From Bdellovibrio sp. 22V (lineage in GTDB: Bacteria > Bdellovibrionota > Bdellovibrionia > Bdellovibrionales > Bdellovibrionaceae), in NCBI RefSeq assembly GCF_030169785.1, contig NZ_CP125854.1, forward strand, positions 310,001 to 374,000: 64,000 nucleotides of DNA. The letters are read 5' to 3'. This document shows positions 38,384 through 46,748 of the stretch, in pieces; position 1 is the first letter of the stretch, and each line of letters opens with the position of its first letter. The notes below the pieces were generated by a model that did no database searches, was not told the origin of the DNA, and saw nothing but the letters and a program-made list of their open reading frames with translations. The translations under genes were made by a program, and so were the position numbers.

Positions 38384-38863
38384 GTGGATAAGAAAAAACT
38401 CGTCGAAGTCATTCGTACTCAGCTCGAGCAAGACATCGTGGTTCTAAAGGCCGCCGCATTGGCAACCTACGAAGCTGCGACTCACGAAGAAAGCAAACCC
38501 GAAAATGAGTACGACACGCGCGGCTTGGAAGCGTCTTATTTGGCGGGTGCTCAGGCAAAAAGAATTGCTGAGATTGAAGAGCTCTTAGTTATCTTAAAAC
38601 ATTTGGATGTGAAAAACTTTGGCCCGAATGACAAAATCACTTCATCCGCACTGGTCGAAGTTGAGAGCAACGGCAAAACAAACTTCTTTTTTATTCTCGC
38701 AAAAGGTGGCGGCGTCAGTGTGAAGTTCGAAGGCCGCACTGTGCAAATCATCACACCGAACAGTCCGTTGGGAGAAGCGCTACTTGATCAGAAAGAAGGC
38801 GGTTCTGCCGTTGTCGAAAACGGCGATCAATTTCGCGAATACGATATTATTAAAGTGTGGTGA
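38384..38863 (+). CDS. GreA/GreB-like transcription factor C-terminal domain protein
   Basis: 159 residues, GTG start after AGGAAGGTCATT. A helical N-terminal half (~1-75, predicted coiled coil, with ALATYEAATHEESKPENEYDTRG) and a beta C-terminal half ending ITPNSPLGEALLDQKEGG, the S-P-L-G-x-A-L-x-x-K-x-G-D motif of the Gre FKBP-like domain. Gre proteins enter the RNA polymerase secondary channel. The two acidic residues at the coiled-coil tip needed for RNA cleavage are not obvious, so it could be an anti-Gre or a different channel binder. Confidence 0.75.
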   Translation: MDKKKLVEVIRTQLEQDIVVLKAAALATYEAATHEESKPENEYDTRGLEASYLAGAQAKRIAEIEELLVILKHLDVKNFGPNDKITSSALVEVESNGKTNFFFILAKGGGVSVKFEGRTVQIITPNSPLGEALLDQKEGGSAVVENGDQFREYDIIKVW

Positions 38864-39421
38864 TTAATCTTCAGCAGGGCCCGGCTCTTGCTTTTCTTCC
38901 GCTTTTCTTTTGAGCGAGTCCAAACTTTTTTCAAAGGTCTCTCCCATGAATTTATCCATAAACAATGCCAGATAACGATATACGGGATTGGCCCCAACAT
39001 CTCCGGAATCTCTCCATTTCACTTGAGTTCCCTCGCCACTGGGCGTGAAAATGATTTCGCCTTTCATGCGAAACGAATTTCCTTCCATAAGCAGCTCAAA
39101 CTCTACACCGCTTAAAGGGTCGGCCTTCGTGATTGTTTGCGAGCCATTACCCATTTTCGCGGAAACCCATGAACGCGAAGCGCCTTTGCCTTCAAGTGGC
39201 CCTGAGTAGGCGTATTTTATCGCCGGGTCTTCGTAATCAAAAGCGCTCCACTGAGTCCAGCCTTCTTTAAAGTTTGCGACTAGGGGATAAATCGTGGTGG
39301 GTGGCGCCTGAATATACACAGATCTTTCCACACTCCACCGCGCCGGCAGGAGGAGCCCGATAAAAAGCAGAACAAGAATGACGATAGGAATAGTTATAAG
39401 GATTTTAAGCTTCGTATCCAT
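38864..39421 (-). CDS. membrane-anchored SRPBCC (polyketide-cyclase-like) protein
   Basis: 185 residues: one membrane anchor (~7-27), then a SRPBCC beta-helix cavity fold (VERSVYIQAPPTTIYPLVANFKEGWTQWSAFDYED, TQVKWRDSGDVGANPVYRYL). A lipid- or small-molecule-binding cavity held at the membrane. No active-site residues can be identified. Stop codon abuts that of the convergent GreA-like gene with no gap. Confidence 0.75.
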   Translation of the reverse strand: MDTKLKILITIPIVILVLLFIGLLLPARWSVERSVYIQAPPTTIYPLVANFKEGWTQWSAFDYEDPAIKYAYSGPLEGKGASRSWVSAKMGNGSQTITKADPLSGVEFELLMEGNSFRMKGEIIFTPSGEGTQVKWRDSGDVGANPVYRYLALFMDKFMGETFEKSLDSLKRKAEEKQEPGPAED

Positions 39422-39487
39422 CGAATTCTTCTCCGCAGGGGTTCTGTGTCTTGCTAGTTGCCCTATCTTAGCTTAGGATTCTGCCTC

Positions 39488-40006
39488 ATGGGCACTGCTA
39501 TTCAAGATGTTGTTATTATCACAACTGGTGGAACGATCGAGAAGACCTACAATGAATTTGATGGATCTTTAGAAAATCGCGGCACCAGCATCAAAAATCG
39601 TATTTTGTCAAAAATGCGTCTTCCTTACACAAACATTTCGGTGTATCCGCTTTTAAGCAAAGACTCGCTTTACATGACAGATGAAGACCGGTCGTTGATT
39701 GCAGCAACAGTCAAAGATCAAATGCAGCGCGGATGTCCGATTGTTATTCTTCATGGAACTGACACAATGAATATCACCGCGGAATATTGCTACAATGCTC
39801 TAGGTACGCCTCGAGTGCCTGTTGTCTTTACTGGAGCGATGATTCCTATGGGTTTCGATGACTCCGATGCCGCCCAAAATGTGACCGAAGCCCTGTTGGC
39901 AGCGAAACTCTTATCTCCCGGATTTTATATCGCGTTTCATAATCAGGTTTTCGCAGTACCGAATGTTCGTAAAAACAAAGAAAAAGGAACTTTCGAAAGT
40001 TTCTAA
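39488..40006 (+). CDS. half-length asparaginase-like protein (N-terminal domain only)
   Basis: 172 residues from ATG 39488; the earlier start at 39458 lacks a ribosome site. Asparaginase motifs TTGGTIEKTYN (first catalytic Thr) and VILHGTDTMNIT (G-T-D-T with the second Thr and Asp) are present and FTGAMIPMGFDDSDA follows. Full asparaginases are ~330 residues; the whole C-terminal domain is missing. Short asparaginase-domain proteins exist elsewhere, so this may be a stable family rather than a relic. No DNA remnant of the missing half is seen after the stop. Confidence 0.75.
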   Translation: MGTAIQDVVIITTGGTIEKTYNEFDGSLENRGTSIKNRILSKMRLPYTNISVYPLLSKDSLYMTDEDRSLIAATVKDQMQRGCPIVILHGTDTMNITAEYCYNALGTPRVPVVFTGAMIPMGFDDSDAAQNVTEALLAAKLLSPGFYIAFHNQVFAVPNVRKNKEKGTFESF

Positions 40007-40084
40007 ACGCATTTCTCAATTTGAGGCTGAGGATTCTTAGCCGTCTTCCGAAAAGAATTCTTTGTACTTTTCGAGGAGTCGGTT

Positions 40085-41818
40085 TTGAGAATTCTGCTTT
40101 CCACATTGATCAGTTTCTCTTTTGTTTTAAGTTCTTGCGTACACAGCCCGACGAAAGTCCAGCAAGCTTCTTTCGACACTGTCATGCCCTTAAGCGAAAG
40201 AACCCCCGCAGCTCAAGACATTGACTGGTGGTCCGCCACCGCCGAACAAGTGAAAAATGCAACCTGCCGAATCAAATATCCCGTAACAACAGCAGAGATC
40301 GAATCCTATTTCAAAAAGCTTTCAACGGAAGGTTTCGAACCTGGCATATCTGAAATTTCAGGTGTCGTTCTTGAAAATGAAAAACCTCGCCTGGTATTAG
40401 CACTTGCAAAACTTCTCAGCCCTGCGCGTGAATCTGCAGTCATCGATGATGCCCCTAAAAACTTTCAGGAAAAATTCAAAGTGAATCCTTCTTGCACAAA
40501 AGCGCTTTGTGCCGCGACCAAGATCTTTGGTAAAGACGTAGGGCCGCAAATGCTTTTCTTAATGGACCGCTTTGACGTCAACACGTCACCTTATTCTTTC
40601 ATCAATGCGGATCCTTTTACGGCTTCTGAAATTGCCGACGTCATTCGTTCCTTCGAGCTTGTTCATCCCGAACAAATTCCGTTCTCGCATAATAAACAGC
40701 TCACGAAGTTTAAACGCGGATACACAAGAGCGTCTTATGGAGAAGGCGGCGGCACTGTCGTCGCCAATGCGATGATCGAACTTTTTGACAGCTGGTCACG
40801 CCAACCGTCTTTGATGCGCCAATACACTCTTTATCACGAGATGGCCCACAATCATGCCGACAGTCAGTTTACTGATTACGATCGTTCCGCAACTTGGTTG
40901 AACTTCAGCAATTGGAAAGAAACTAAAGCTGGGGACTTCGCAAGCCAACGTCAGAAAGCGATGCAAGGTCATCCATTTGTATCAAAATACGGAGAGACCA
41001 ACCCCTTCGAAGACTTCGCCGAAAGCGTGACAGCTTACCGATTTAATCCGGAGCTTTTGAAACGTAAATCCATGGAAAAATACAATCTCATCAAGCTTCT
41101 GGTTCATGACGGTCTTGAATACACAACAGAAGCTGGGTGTAAAAAGCAAACCCTGTCAGGAAGCTACCAAAAGAAGATTGATGAAAACGGCGGTGACCTC
41201 ACAAAAAGCAATCTGGACACTATTAAGACGAATTGCCGTCAGTCTTACTATCAATCCATTCTTGGACATATGCCAACCAGTTTTTTCGGATCGTGTGTAG
41301 ACTATGAAGCAACCGTGATCTGGCAAAAAGAAAACGCTAATAAATATCCCGACATCGTTCCGCACGCTCTATTCAATGAAAGGCTTCGCCTGAGCACTCT
41401 TCATTTCGAAAAAGTCAGAAAAGAGCTTATCAAAGAATTAGCTCCGGAAACGGCTGATTGGATTTTAGAGTCAGTGCAAAGTTTTTCATACCGCATGGAT
41501 TCGTCGATGAGTAATAACGACTATTGCGATGTTTGGACGAATTTAAGTAACAAAGTATATCCAGGAATTACTTACGATAGTAATTGGAGTAAGAACGGCG
41601 TGTTCGTTTCCCGCGCTTATGCTCCACAACCGGGCGCTGCGCGCGGATTGTGTTTGGATCTTATTGGTGGTTTCACGCCGACTGCGAAATCTTCACTCTC
41701 GGCAATTCGTAAATGGGTTAAAGAAAAGGCTGTTCTGCAGACACAAGGTCCTATCGCTGAACGTGGGATCACACGGGATACTTTGCTGAAATATATCCTG
41801 GATCGAACTCTTCGCTAG
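40085..41818 (+). CDS. putative zinc metalloprotease lipoprotein
   Basis: 577 residues, TTG start after CGAGGAG. Lipobox SFVLSSC puts the lipidated Cys at ~18. At ~258 the segment YTLYHEMAHNHAD carries HEMAH (HExxH), followed ~60 residues later by FEDFAESVTAY, a likely third zinc ligand. The rest of the chain has no recognised domain; several Cys (SCTKALC, CKKQ, NNDYC) suggest disulfides. Would act at the outer membrane or periplasm, possibly against prey or own envelope proteins. Protease activity is inference from HExxH. Stop shares CTAG with the DUF72 gene. Confidence 0.65.
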   Translation: MRILLSTLISFSFVLSSCVHSPTKVQQASFDTVMPLSERTPAAQDIDWWSATAEQVKNATCRIKYPVTTAEIESYFKKLSTEGFEPGISEISGVVLENEKPRLVLALAKLLSPARESAVIDDAPKNFQEKFKVNPSCTKALCAATKIFGKDVGPQMLFLMDRFDVNTSPYSFINADPFTASEIADVIRSFELVHPEQIPFSHNKQLTKFKRGYTRASYGEGGGTVVANAMIELFDSWSRQPSLMRQYTLYHEMAHNHADSQFTDYDRSATWLNFSNWKETKAGDFASQRQKAMQGHPFVSKYGETNPFEDFAESVTAYRFNPELLKRKSMEKYNLIKLLVHDGLEYTTEAGCKKQTLSGSYQKKIDENGGDLTKSNLDTIKTNCRQSYYQSILGHMPTSFFGSCVDYEATVIWQKENANKYPDIVPHALFNERLRLSTLHFEKVRKELIKELAPETADWILESVQSFSYRMDSSMSNNDYCDVWTNLSNKVYPGITYDSNWSKNGVFVSRAYAPQPGAARGLCLDLIGGFTPTAKSSLSAIRKWVKEKAVLQTQGPIAERGITRDTLLKYILDRTLR

Positions 41819-42672
41819 AGTTTTCTGATTAAAGACTTGGCGTCTTCGGGCGCCCTGACTTTGATGTCGTTATCAAAATAAACGAAGACGTCTTTTTTCC
41901 CTTTGGGAAAAGCTTTGTCAGACATCGCTAAAGCGTCCTGAGGTTGCTTTCCTCCCCGCCACAATTTGATCCGGTCAGCCCACCAATTTAATGTCGGCTC
42001 GTCATATCCGCTTTTATAAATCTCTTCGTCGCCGTGCAAGCGCAAATAAACAAAGTCACTTGTGACGTCTTCGATATAAGGCCACTTGCCCGCGGTATCC
42101 GCAAAGACGAGCGCGACTTTATATTCGCGCAGCAAATCGATAAAATCGGGATTTTCAAAAGTATGACTGCGCACTTCCATCGCATGACGTAATATCTGTG
42201 AAGAACTTTTGGCGCCTTCCGGAAAACTGGGCTCTCTGCGATCGGATTTCTGCGCCAGCTTTGCCGCTTCCTTCATAGTTCGGGGTAATAGTTTAAAAAA
42301 GTTTTCTATTTTTTCTTCCTCAAAGCGAAAGCTCGGTGGAAACTGCCACAAAAAGGCGCCCAGTTTTTCTTTAAGATGCAAAACACCCGATGCAAAAAAG
42401 TTCGCCATAGGTATTTCTATATCGTTCAGTCGGCGAATATGCGTGATATAACGGGGACATTTCACAGAAAAAACAAAATCCTTGGGAGTTTCCGCATACC
42501 ATTTTTTGAAACTTTCCGGCGACTGCGTGGAATAAAAGGTCCCGTTGATTTCAATCGAATTGATCTGCCTGCTTGCGTAGAAAAGTTCTTTGTTTTGCGC
42601 GAGGTCTTCGGGATAAAAAACTCCTCGCCAAGGTTTATAGCGCCAACCAGAAATACCAACTCTTGTTTCCAT
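41815..42672 (-). CDS. DUF72 family protein (YecE-like)
   Basis: 285 residues. RVGISGWRYKPWRGVFYPEDL, INSIEINGTFYSTQSPESFKKWYAETP and FVFSVKCPRYITHIRRL are signature DUF72 blocks; the fold is a TIM barrel. ALVFADTAGKWP and FVYLRLHGDEEIYKSGY follow as expected. Function unknown throughout the family. Cytoplasmic. Confidence 0.9.
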   Translation of the reverse strand: METRVGISGWRYKPWRGVFYPEDLAQNKELFYASRQINSIEINGTFYSTQSPESFKKWYAETPKDFVFSVKCPRYITHIRRLNDIEIPMANFFASGVLHLKEKLGAFLWQFPPSFRFEEEKIENFFKLLPRTMKEAAKLAQKSDRREPSFPEGAKSSSQILRHAMEVRSHTFENPDFIDLLREYKVALVFADTAGKWPYIEDVTSDFVYLRLHGDEEIYKSGYDEPTLNWWADRIKLWRGGKQPQDALAMSDKAFPKGKKDVFVYFDNDIKVRAPEDAKSLIRKL

Positions 42673-42724
42673 GTCCTAAAGCTATTAGACTGACAAAGTT
42701 CCGTCGAGAATATTGAGGTTTCAT

Positions 42725-43588
42725 ATGAAGTACTTTGTCATTTCACTTTTATTCGTTCTATCGTCCGTTGCTTTTGCAAAGAAAGAAGTCAAACCGACTG
42801 AAAAGTCGCAAGGTTCGGCAACTGCCAGCGAGTTAAGTCTCAAATTTCTTGGCATGGATGGATGTGCTCTCCTTTACGATATGAACAAGAAAGTGTGGCT
42901 TGAAGAATTCAATCCTGAAAGATGTAAAAGACGTCATGCACCTTGCTCGACGTTCAAAGTTCCTTTGGCTGTGATGGCATTTGACAGCGGAACTCTTAAA
43001 GACGCTTCAACATTATTCAAGTGGGACAAAGTTCCGCGCAGTCTTGACGTTTGGAATCAGGATCACACCGCGCAAAGCTGGATGACAAATTCAGTTGTTT
43101 GGTATTCGCAAGAAATCACCAAAAGAATGGGTCGAAAAAAAGTGCAGGAGTATCTGACCAAATTCGATTACGGAAATAAAGATTTCTCGGGAGGTCTTCA
43201 AGACGCCTGGCTGACCCCCGCGCCGTTTTCTAAGAATGTAAAAACTTCCGTATTAATCTCGGCCTACGAGCAAATCTCTTTTTTAGAGAAGCTCTGGAAC
43301 CAGCAGCTTCCTGTCTCTGAGCATGCGATGAAAACCACCAAAGAGATCCTCTTATTAGAAACTTCCCCCTCGGGAGCAAAGCTCTATGGCAAGACAGGGT
43401 CCGGATACGTCGATTTTAAGCAAAATAAGAGACTTGGTTGGTTTATTGCCGTTGTGGAAAAAGGTTCCGAAAGATATTTAGGCGTTGTTACTTACAATGA
43501 TCTTGATCCGCAAAAAGAGCCTGCTTTTGCCAGCGGACCGGCGAAAAAGATTCTCAAGGAGATTCTTGCAGAGAAAGGCCTCTTCTAG
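42725..43588 (+). CDS. class D beta-lactamase (OXA-like)
   Basis: 287 residues from ATG 42725 (TGAGGTTTCAT upstream). Signal peptide ~1-18 (SVAFAKK). All class D motifs are present: S75-T-F-K78 (nucleophile and the lysine normally carboxylated), S123-V-V125, Y149-G-N and K223-T-G, plus WFIAVVEKG. So it should hydrolyse penicillins in the periplasm. In a peptidoglycan-digesting predator a role in wall metabolism is also possible. Followed after 16 bases by the ABC-F gene. Confidence 0.9.
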   Translation: MKYFVISLLFVLSSVAFAKKEVKPTEKSQGSATASELSLKFLGMDGCALLYDMNKKVWLEEFNPERCKRRHAPCSTFKVPLAVMAFDSGTLKDASTLFKWDKVPRSLDVWNQDHTAQSWMTNSVVWYSQEITKRMGRKKVQEYLTKFDYGNKDFSGGLQDAWLTPAPFSKNVKTSVLISAYEQISFLEKLWNQQLPVSEHAMKTTKEILLLETSPSGAKLYGKTGSGYVDFKQNKRLGWFIAVVEKGSERYLGVVTYNDLDPQKEPAFASGPAKKILKEILAEKGLF

Positions 43589-43604
43589 TACAAACTGACG
43601 CACT

Positions 43605-45191
43605 ATGATTAGTACGTCCAATGTCAGCCTTAGATTCGGTGGAAAAAAACTTTTTGAAGACGTGAATGTCAAATTCACGCCCGGCAATTGTTATGGCCTT
43701 ATTGGCGCCAACGGTGCCGGAAAATCCACTTTCCTCAAAGTTCTTTCCAAAGAAATCGAGCCGAACACGGGCGAAGTCCACATCGCCGCTGACTTGCGTC
43801 TTTCGATCTTGAAACAAGATCACTACGCTTACGATAACTTTACGGTTCTAAAGACCGTGCTCATGGGAAATTCAAAGCTCTACAAAGTCATGGAGGAAAA
43901 AGACGCTCTTTATGCCAAGGCGGATTTTTCCGAAGCAGATGGCGTGCGCGCTTCTGAACTCGAAACAGAGTTTGCGGAATTAAACGGCTGGGAAGCGGAA
44001 TCCGAAGCGGGCGTCATGCTGGCGGGCTTAGGCATTCACGAAGATGCCCACCAAAAACTAATGAAAGAAATGAACGCCGGCGAAAAAGTAAAAGTTCTTT
44101 TGGCACAAGCCTTGTTTGGCAAGCCCGACATTCTTTTGCTCGACGAGCCGACGAATCACTTGGATATCTACGCTATTCAGTGGCTTGAAGAGTTTCTGTT
44201 CAACTTTGAAAACACCGTCATCGTTATTTCGCATGACCGTCACTTCTTGAACAAGGTGTGCACGCACATCGCAGACATCGACTATGGCAAGGTCACGACT
44301 TACACTGGTAACTACGATTTCTGGAGAGAAGCTAGCGAACTCAAGCAACGCCTCTTGAGTGATCAGAACAAGAAAAGCGCTGAAAAAGCGGAAGAACTTA
44401 AAAGCTTCATCGCCCGCTTTAGCGCGAATGCTTCAAAGTCTCGCCAGGCCTCCTCACGCCAAAAACAACTTGAGAAGCTTGAGTTCAATGACCTTCCCGC
44501 TTCATCACGACGTCAACCCTTCATTGGTTTTGATATCAAACGTGAGTTAGGTAATGACGTCTTGACCGTTCAAGGTCTGACGAAAACTTTCGAAGGCGAG
44601 ACGTTGCTCAAGAACGTTAACTTTACTCTCAAAAAAGGCGACAAGGTTGTTCTTTTGGGTAAGAACGACTTGGCGAAAACACTTCTTCTGGAAATCATCG
44701 CAGGGGAAATGAACGCGGATGCGGGCTCATACACCTGGGGAATCACGACAAATCGCAGTTACTTTCCAACGGACAACTCAAAATACTTCCAAGGCGAAGA
44801 AGCGACTTTGGTCGACTGGCTTCGTCAATACTCTGAAGATAAGGACGAATCTTTCTTACGTGGCTTCTTAGGGAAAATGTTATTCAGCGGAAACGACGCT
44901 CTGAAACAGCCGAATGTGCTTTCTGGAGGCGAAAAGGTTCGCTGCATGTTCTCTAAAATGATGTTGTCTGGTGCGAATATTTTGATTCTCGACGGACCAA
45001 CGAATCACTTGGATTTGGAAAGCATCACAGCGGTGAACGAAGGGCTTAAACGCTTTAAAGGCACGGTGATCTTTACATCTCACGACCACGAGTTGATTCA
45101 GACTGTGGCAAACCGTGTGATCGAGCTCGAAGGTGGCGTGGTCTATGACAACCACATCACCTACGAGGAATATCTGGCTTTAAAGAAATAA
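43605..45191 (+). CDS. ABC-F ATPase, YbiT-like, with degenerate second site
   Basis: 528 residues, two ATPase domains and no membrane segments. NBD1 is intact: GANGAGKST (34-42) and LLLDEPTNHLD. The linker LKSFIARFSANASKSRQASSRQKQLEKL matches YbiT. NBD2 is altered: Walker A reads G352-K-N-D355-L-A357-K-T, replacing both P-loop glycines, and the Walker B catalytic Glu is Gly464 (LDGPTNHLD). Signature LSGGEKVRCMFSK is kept. ABC-F proteins bind the ribosomal E site. This one would hydrolyse ATP at one site only. Similar losses occur in some YbiT groups, from memory. Confidence 0.88.
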   Translation: MISTSNVSLRFGGKKLFEDVNVKFTPGNCYGLIGANGAGKSTFLKVLSKEIEPNTGEVHIAADLRLSILKQDHYAYDNFTVLKTVLMGNSKLYKVMEEKDALYAKADFSEADGVRASELETEFAELNGWEAESEAGVMLAGLGIHEDAHQKLMKEMNAGEKVKVLLAQALFGKPDILLLDEPTNHLDIYAIQWLEEFLFNFENTVIVISHDRHFLNKVCTHIADIDYGKVTTYTGNYDFWREASELKQRLLSDQNKKSAEKAEELKSFIARFSANASKSRQASSRQKQLEKLEFNDLPASSRRQPFIGFDIKRELGNDVLTVQGLTKTFEGETLLKNVNFTLKKGDKVVLLGKNDLAKTLLLEIIAGEMNADAGSYTWGITTNRSYFPTDNSKYFQGEEATLVDWLRQYSEDKDESFLRGFLGKMLFSGNDALKQPNVLSGGEKVRCMFSKMMLSGANILILDGPTNHLDLESITAVNEGLKRFKGTVIFTSHDHELIQTVANRVIELEGGVVYDNHITYEEYLALKK

Positions 45192-45192
45192 T

Positions 45193-45639
45193 TTACTGGC
45201 AGTAGCTCGCGACAGGAATGAGCAACTTCTTTGCGGCCTTCTTACAGGTAGGTCGCAAATCACCCAACGCCTTCGCATCCGCCGTTTGTGACTGCTCATT
45301 GAAAGCATCCGTATCCGCTTCCTTAACAACGACAGAAATATTCTTTCCATCCGCTGTTAGTTTTGCTGAGTGTGGTTTCACATCGCAAACAGCTTCAGAA
45401 TCCACCACCTCAAGTTTTTGCCACTGTGGAGCTTCTTTGGCACAACTGACCTTCAATTCGATTGTGTATGGCAGACCCAATCTTTCTTCCACTTTACGCA
45501 TGGAAACCAAAGCCTGGCCTTTACCGTCATTCAGCGTGATTGTCTTTTCTCCGACAAGATCCGTCGCCGCGAAAGAAAAAGATCCAAATAAAAATGTCGA
45601 TACAAGTGTTAAATTTCTAAATGTAGATTTCATATTCAT
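45193..45639 (-). CDS. exported protein of unknown function with four cysteines
   Basis: 148 residues starting at ATG 45639, which shares its A with the TAATG stop of the upstream gene (ATG 45633 is an alternative). Signal peptide to ~22 (FSFAAT). Four Cys (VSCAKE, AVCDV, PTCKK, SYCQ) imply two periplasmic disulfides. No family recognised. Translationally coupled to the M15-like lipoprotein, suggesting the two work together. Confidence 0.7.
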   Translation of the reverse strand: MNMKSTFRNLTLVSTFLFGSFSFAATDLVGEKTITLNDGKGQALVSMRKVEERLGLPYTIELKVSCAKEAPQWQKLEVVDSEAVCDVKPHSAKLTADGKNISVVVKEADTDAFNEQSQTADAKALGDLRPTCKKAAKKLLIPVASYCQ

Positions 45640-46463
45640 TACCCCGCGCATGTTGGAAAAGAAAGATGGATATGGTCGTTATGCAGACTGTTTCCGCCTA
45701 GAGCCGAACCAGGAATTCCGATGGATCCTGAATACTCTCTTTGGCCGGGCCGGCACTTCGATGGCATCGTGTCTTTCCAACACTGTCTAAAAGAGTTGTA
45801 GAACTTGACCGTGTTACCTTTAAAGTCTTTGACGTTCGTGCTGATTTGCACGGATTTCCCGTCACGGTCATAAACGACGAACTTCACGATATCGATCGCT
45901 CTAGCCAAAGCATGCATACTTAAACTGGAAGAGTTTCGTGCATTTCTATTCACGTATGTTCCCCAGTGCGTAAGAAAAACGCGGTCTGGTTGTTTCATAT
46001 CTGCCGCTCTCGCTGCGACTTCCACGCATCCAAAGAAGTGCTTGTTCAAATGAACAGCGAATGCCGGGTGCAAAGTCCCGTTACCGCACTTCGTGGTGCT
46101 TCCGTATCCGCCCATGACCATAGCATTTTTATCGCAGCCATTCCATGTTTGCCCTGGCCCATGTGCTAGCTGCGCGATTTTTGGCAACATAGAGAAATGG
46201 ATGCTTGGATCGGCGGGATCCGTGGGTACAGGACTTGGTGTCGGAGTTGTCGTCCCTGGTGAGGGCGTCTCAGTATCTGGAATCCCTTGCGAAGTGTCGG
46301 GCTCTCCTGAGGCCCAATCACCGTCTCCGCTGGCATTCGCACAACTAATAAGAGTCGACATGGAAACAAGAACAACGGCAGAGGCCAACATCTTTGTCAG
46401 TTTTGAAAAGTGAGTATTGTTACCTTTTAAAAAATTGTGTGGTGTAAAGTTGTTTTTTGTCAT
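45639..46463 (-). CDS. extensin-like / M15-type D,D-carboxypeptidase-like lipoprotein
   Basis: 274 residues. Lipobox STLISC near residue 41 after a long N-terminus; start ATG 46463 is uncertain. A Pro/Thr-rich linker (~50-85) leads to a domain with SLSMHALARAIDIVKF (S-x-H-x-x-x-x-A-x-D, the zinc His and Asp) and HNDHIHLSF (second His motif). These are the ligands of the extensin-like_C/VanY fold, which cuts peptidoglycan stem peptides. Zinc coordination H/D/H is complete. At least six Cys in the domain. Divergent from the L,D-transpeptidase gene, suggesting a shared wall-modification region. Confidence 0.75.
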   Translation of the reverse strand: MTKNNFTPHNFLKGNNTHFSKLTKMLASAVVLVSMSTLISCANASGDGDWASGEPDTSQGIPDTETPSPGTTTPTPSPVPTDPADPSIHFSMLPKIAQLAHGPGQTWNGCDKNAMVMGGYGSTTKCGNGTLHPAFAVHLNKHFFGCVEVAARAADMKQPDRVFLTHWGTYVNRNARNSSSLSMHALARAIDIVKFVVYDRDGKSVQISTNVKDFKGNTVKFYNSFRQCWKDTMPSKCRPGQREYSGSIGIPGSALGGNSLHNDHIHLSFPTCAG

Positions 46464-46748
46464 TGCCCGAGTCTTAGGTAACACGGCTGTAATTGAAAAG
46501 ACCTATAGACCAGTTTCTAGACCATATATGGACCAAGAGATAAAAATTTATTTTACGTAAGAACCGCTCTGGTAGCGGATTTCCGAGAATCTTATTTTTT
46601 GCAGTCGAGCGACGTTCGCACGATCCGGTGAGCATTAACACTCTATCTTAAGACAAATTTCATCTGTGTTTGCGCAGATTCGTCTCCGCGTCTGATGGTG
46701 CGCAGTAAAATGAAGCCAGAAAATCGCTTCTAACAAATGAGGTGTGAC
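46464..46748. other. divergent promoter region between two cell-wall genes, with four GACC repeats
   Basis: 285 bases without a gene. GACC occurs at 46500, 46508, 46520 and 46531, with TAGACCA repeated exactly at the second and third. An AT-rich stretch (ATAAAAATTTATTTTACG) follows. Likely holds promoters for the M15-like lipoprotein (leftward) and the L,D-transpeptidase (rightward). No activator is recognised nearby. Confidence 0.4.
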
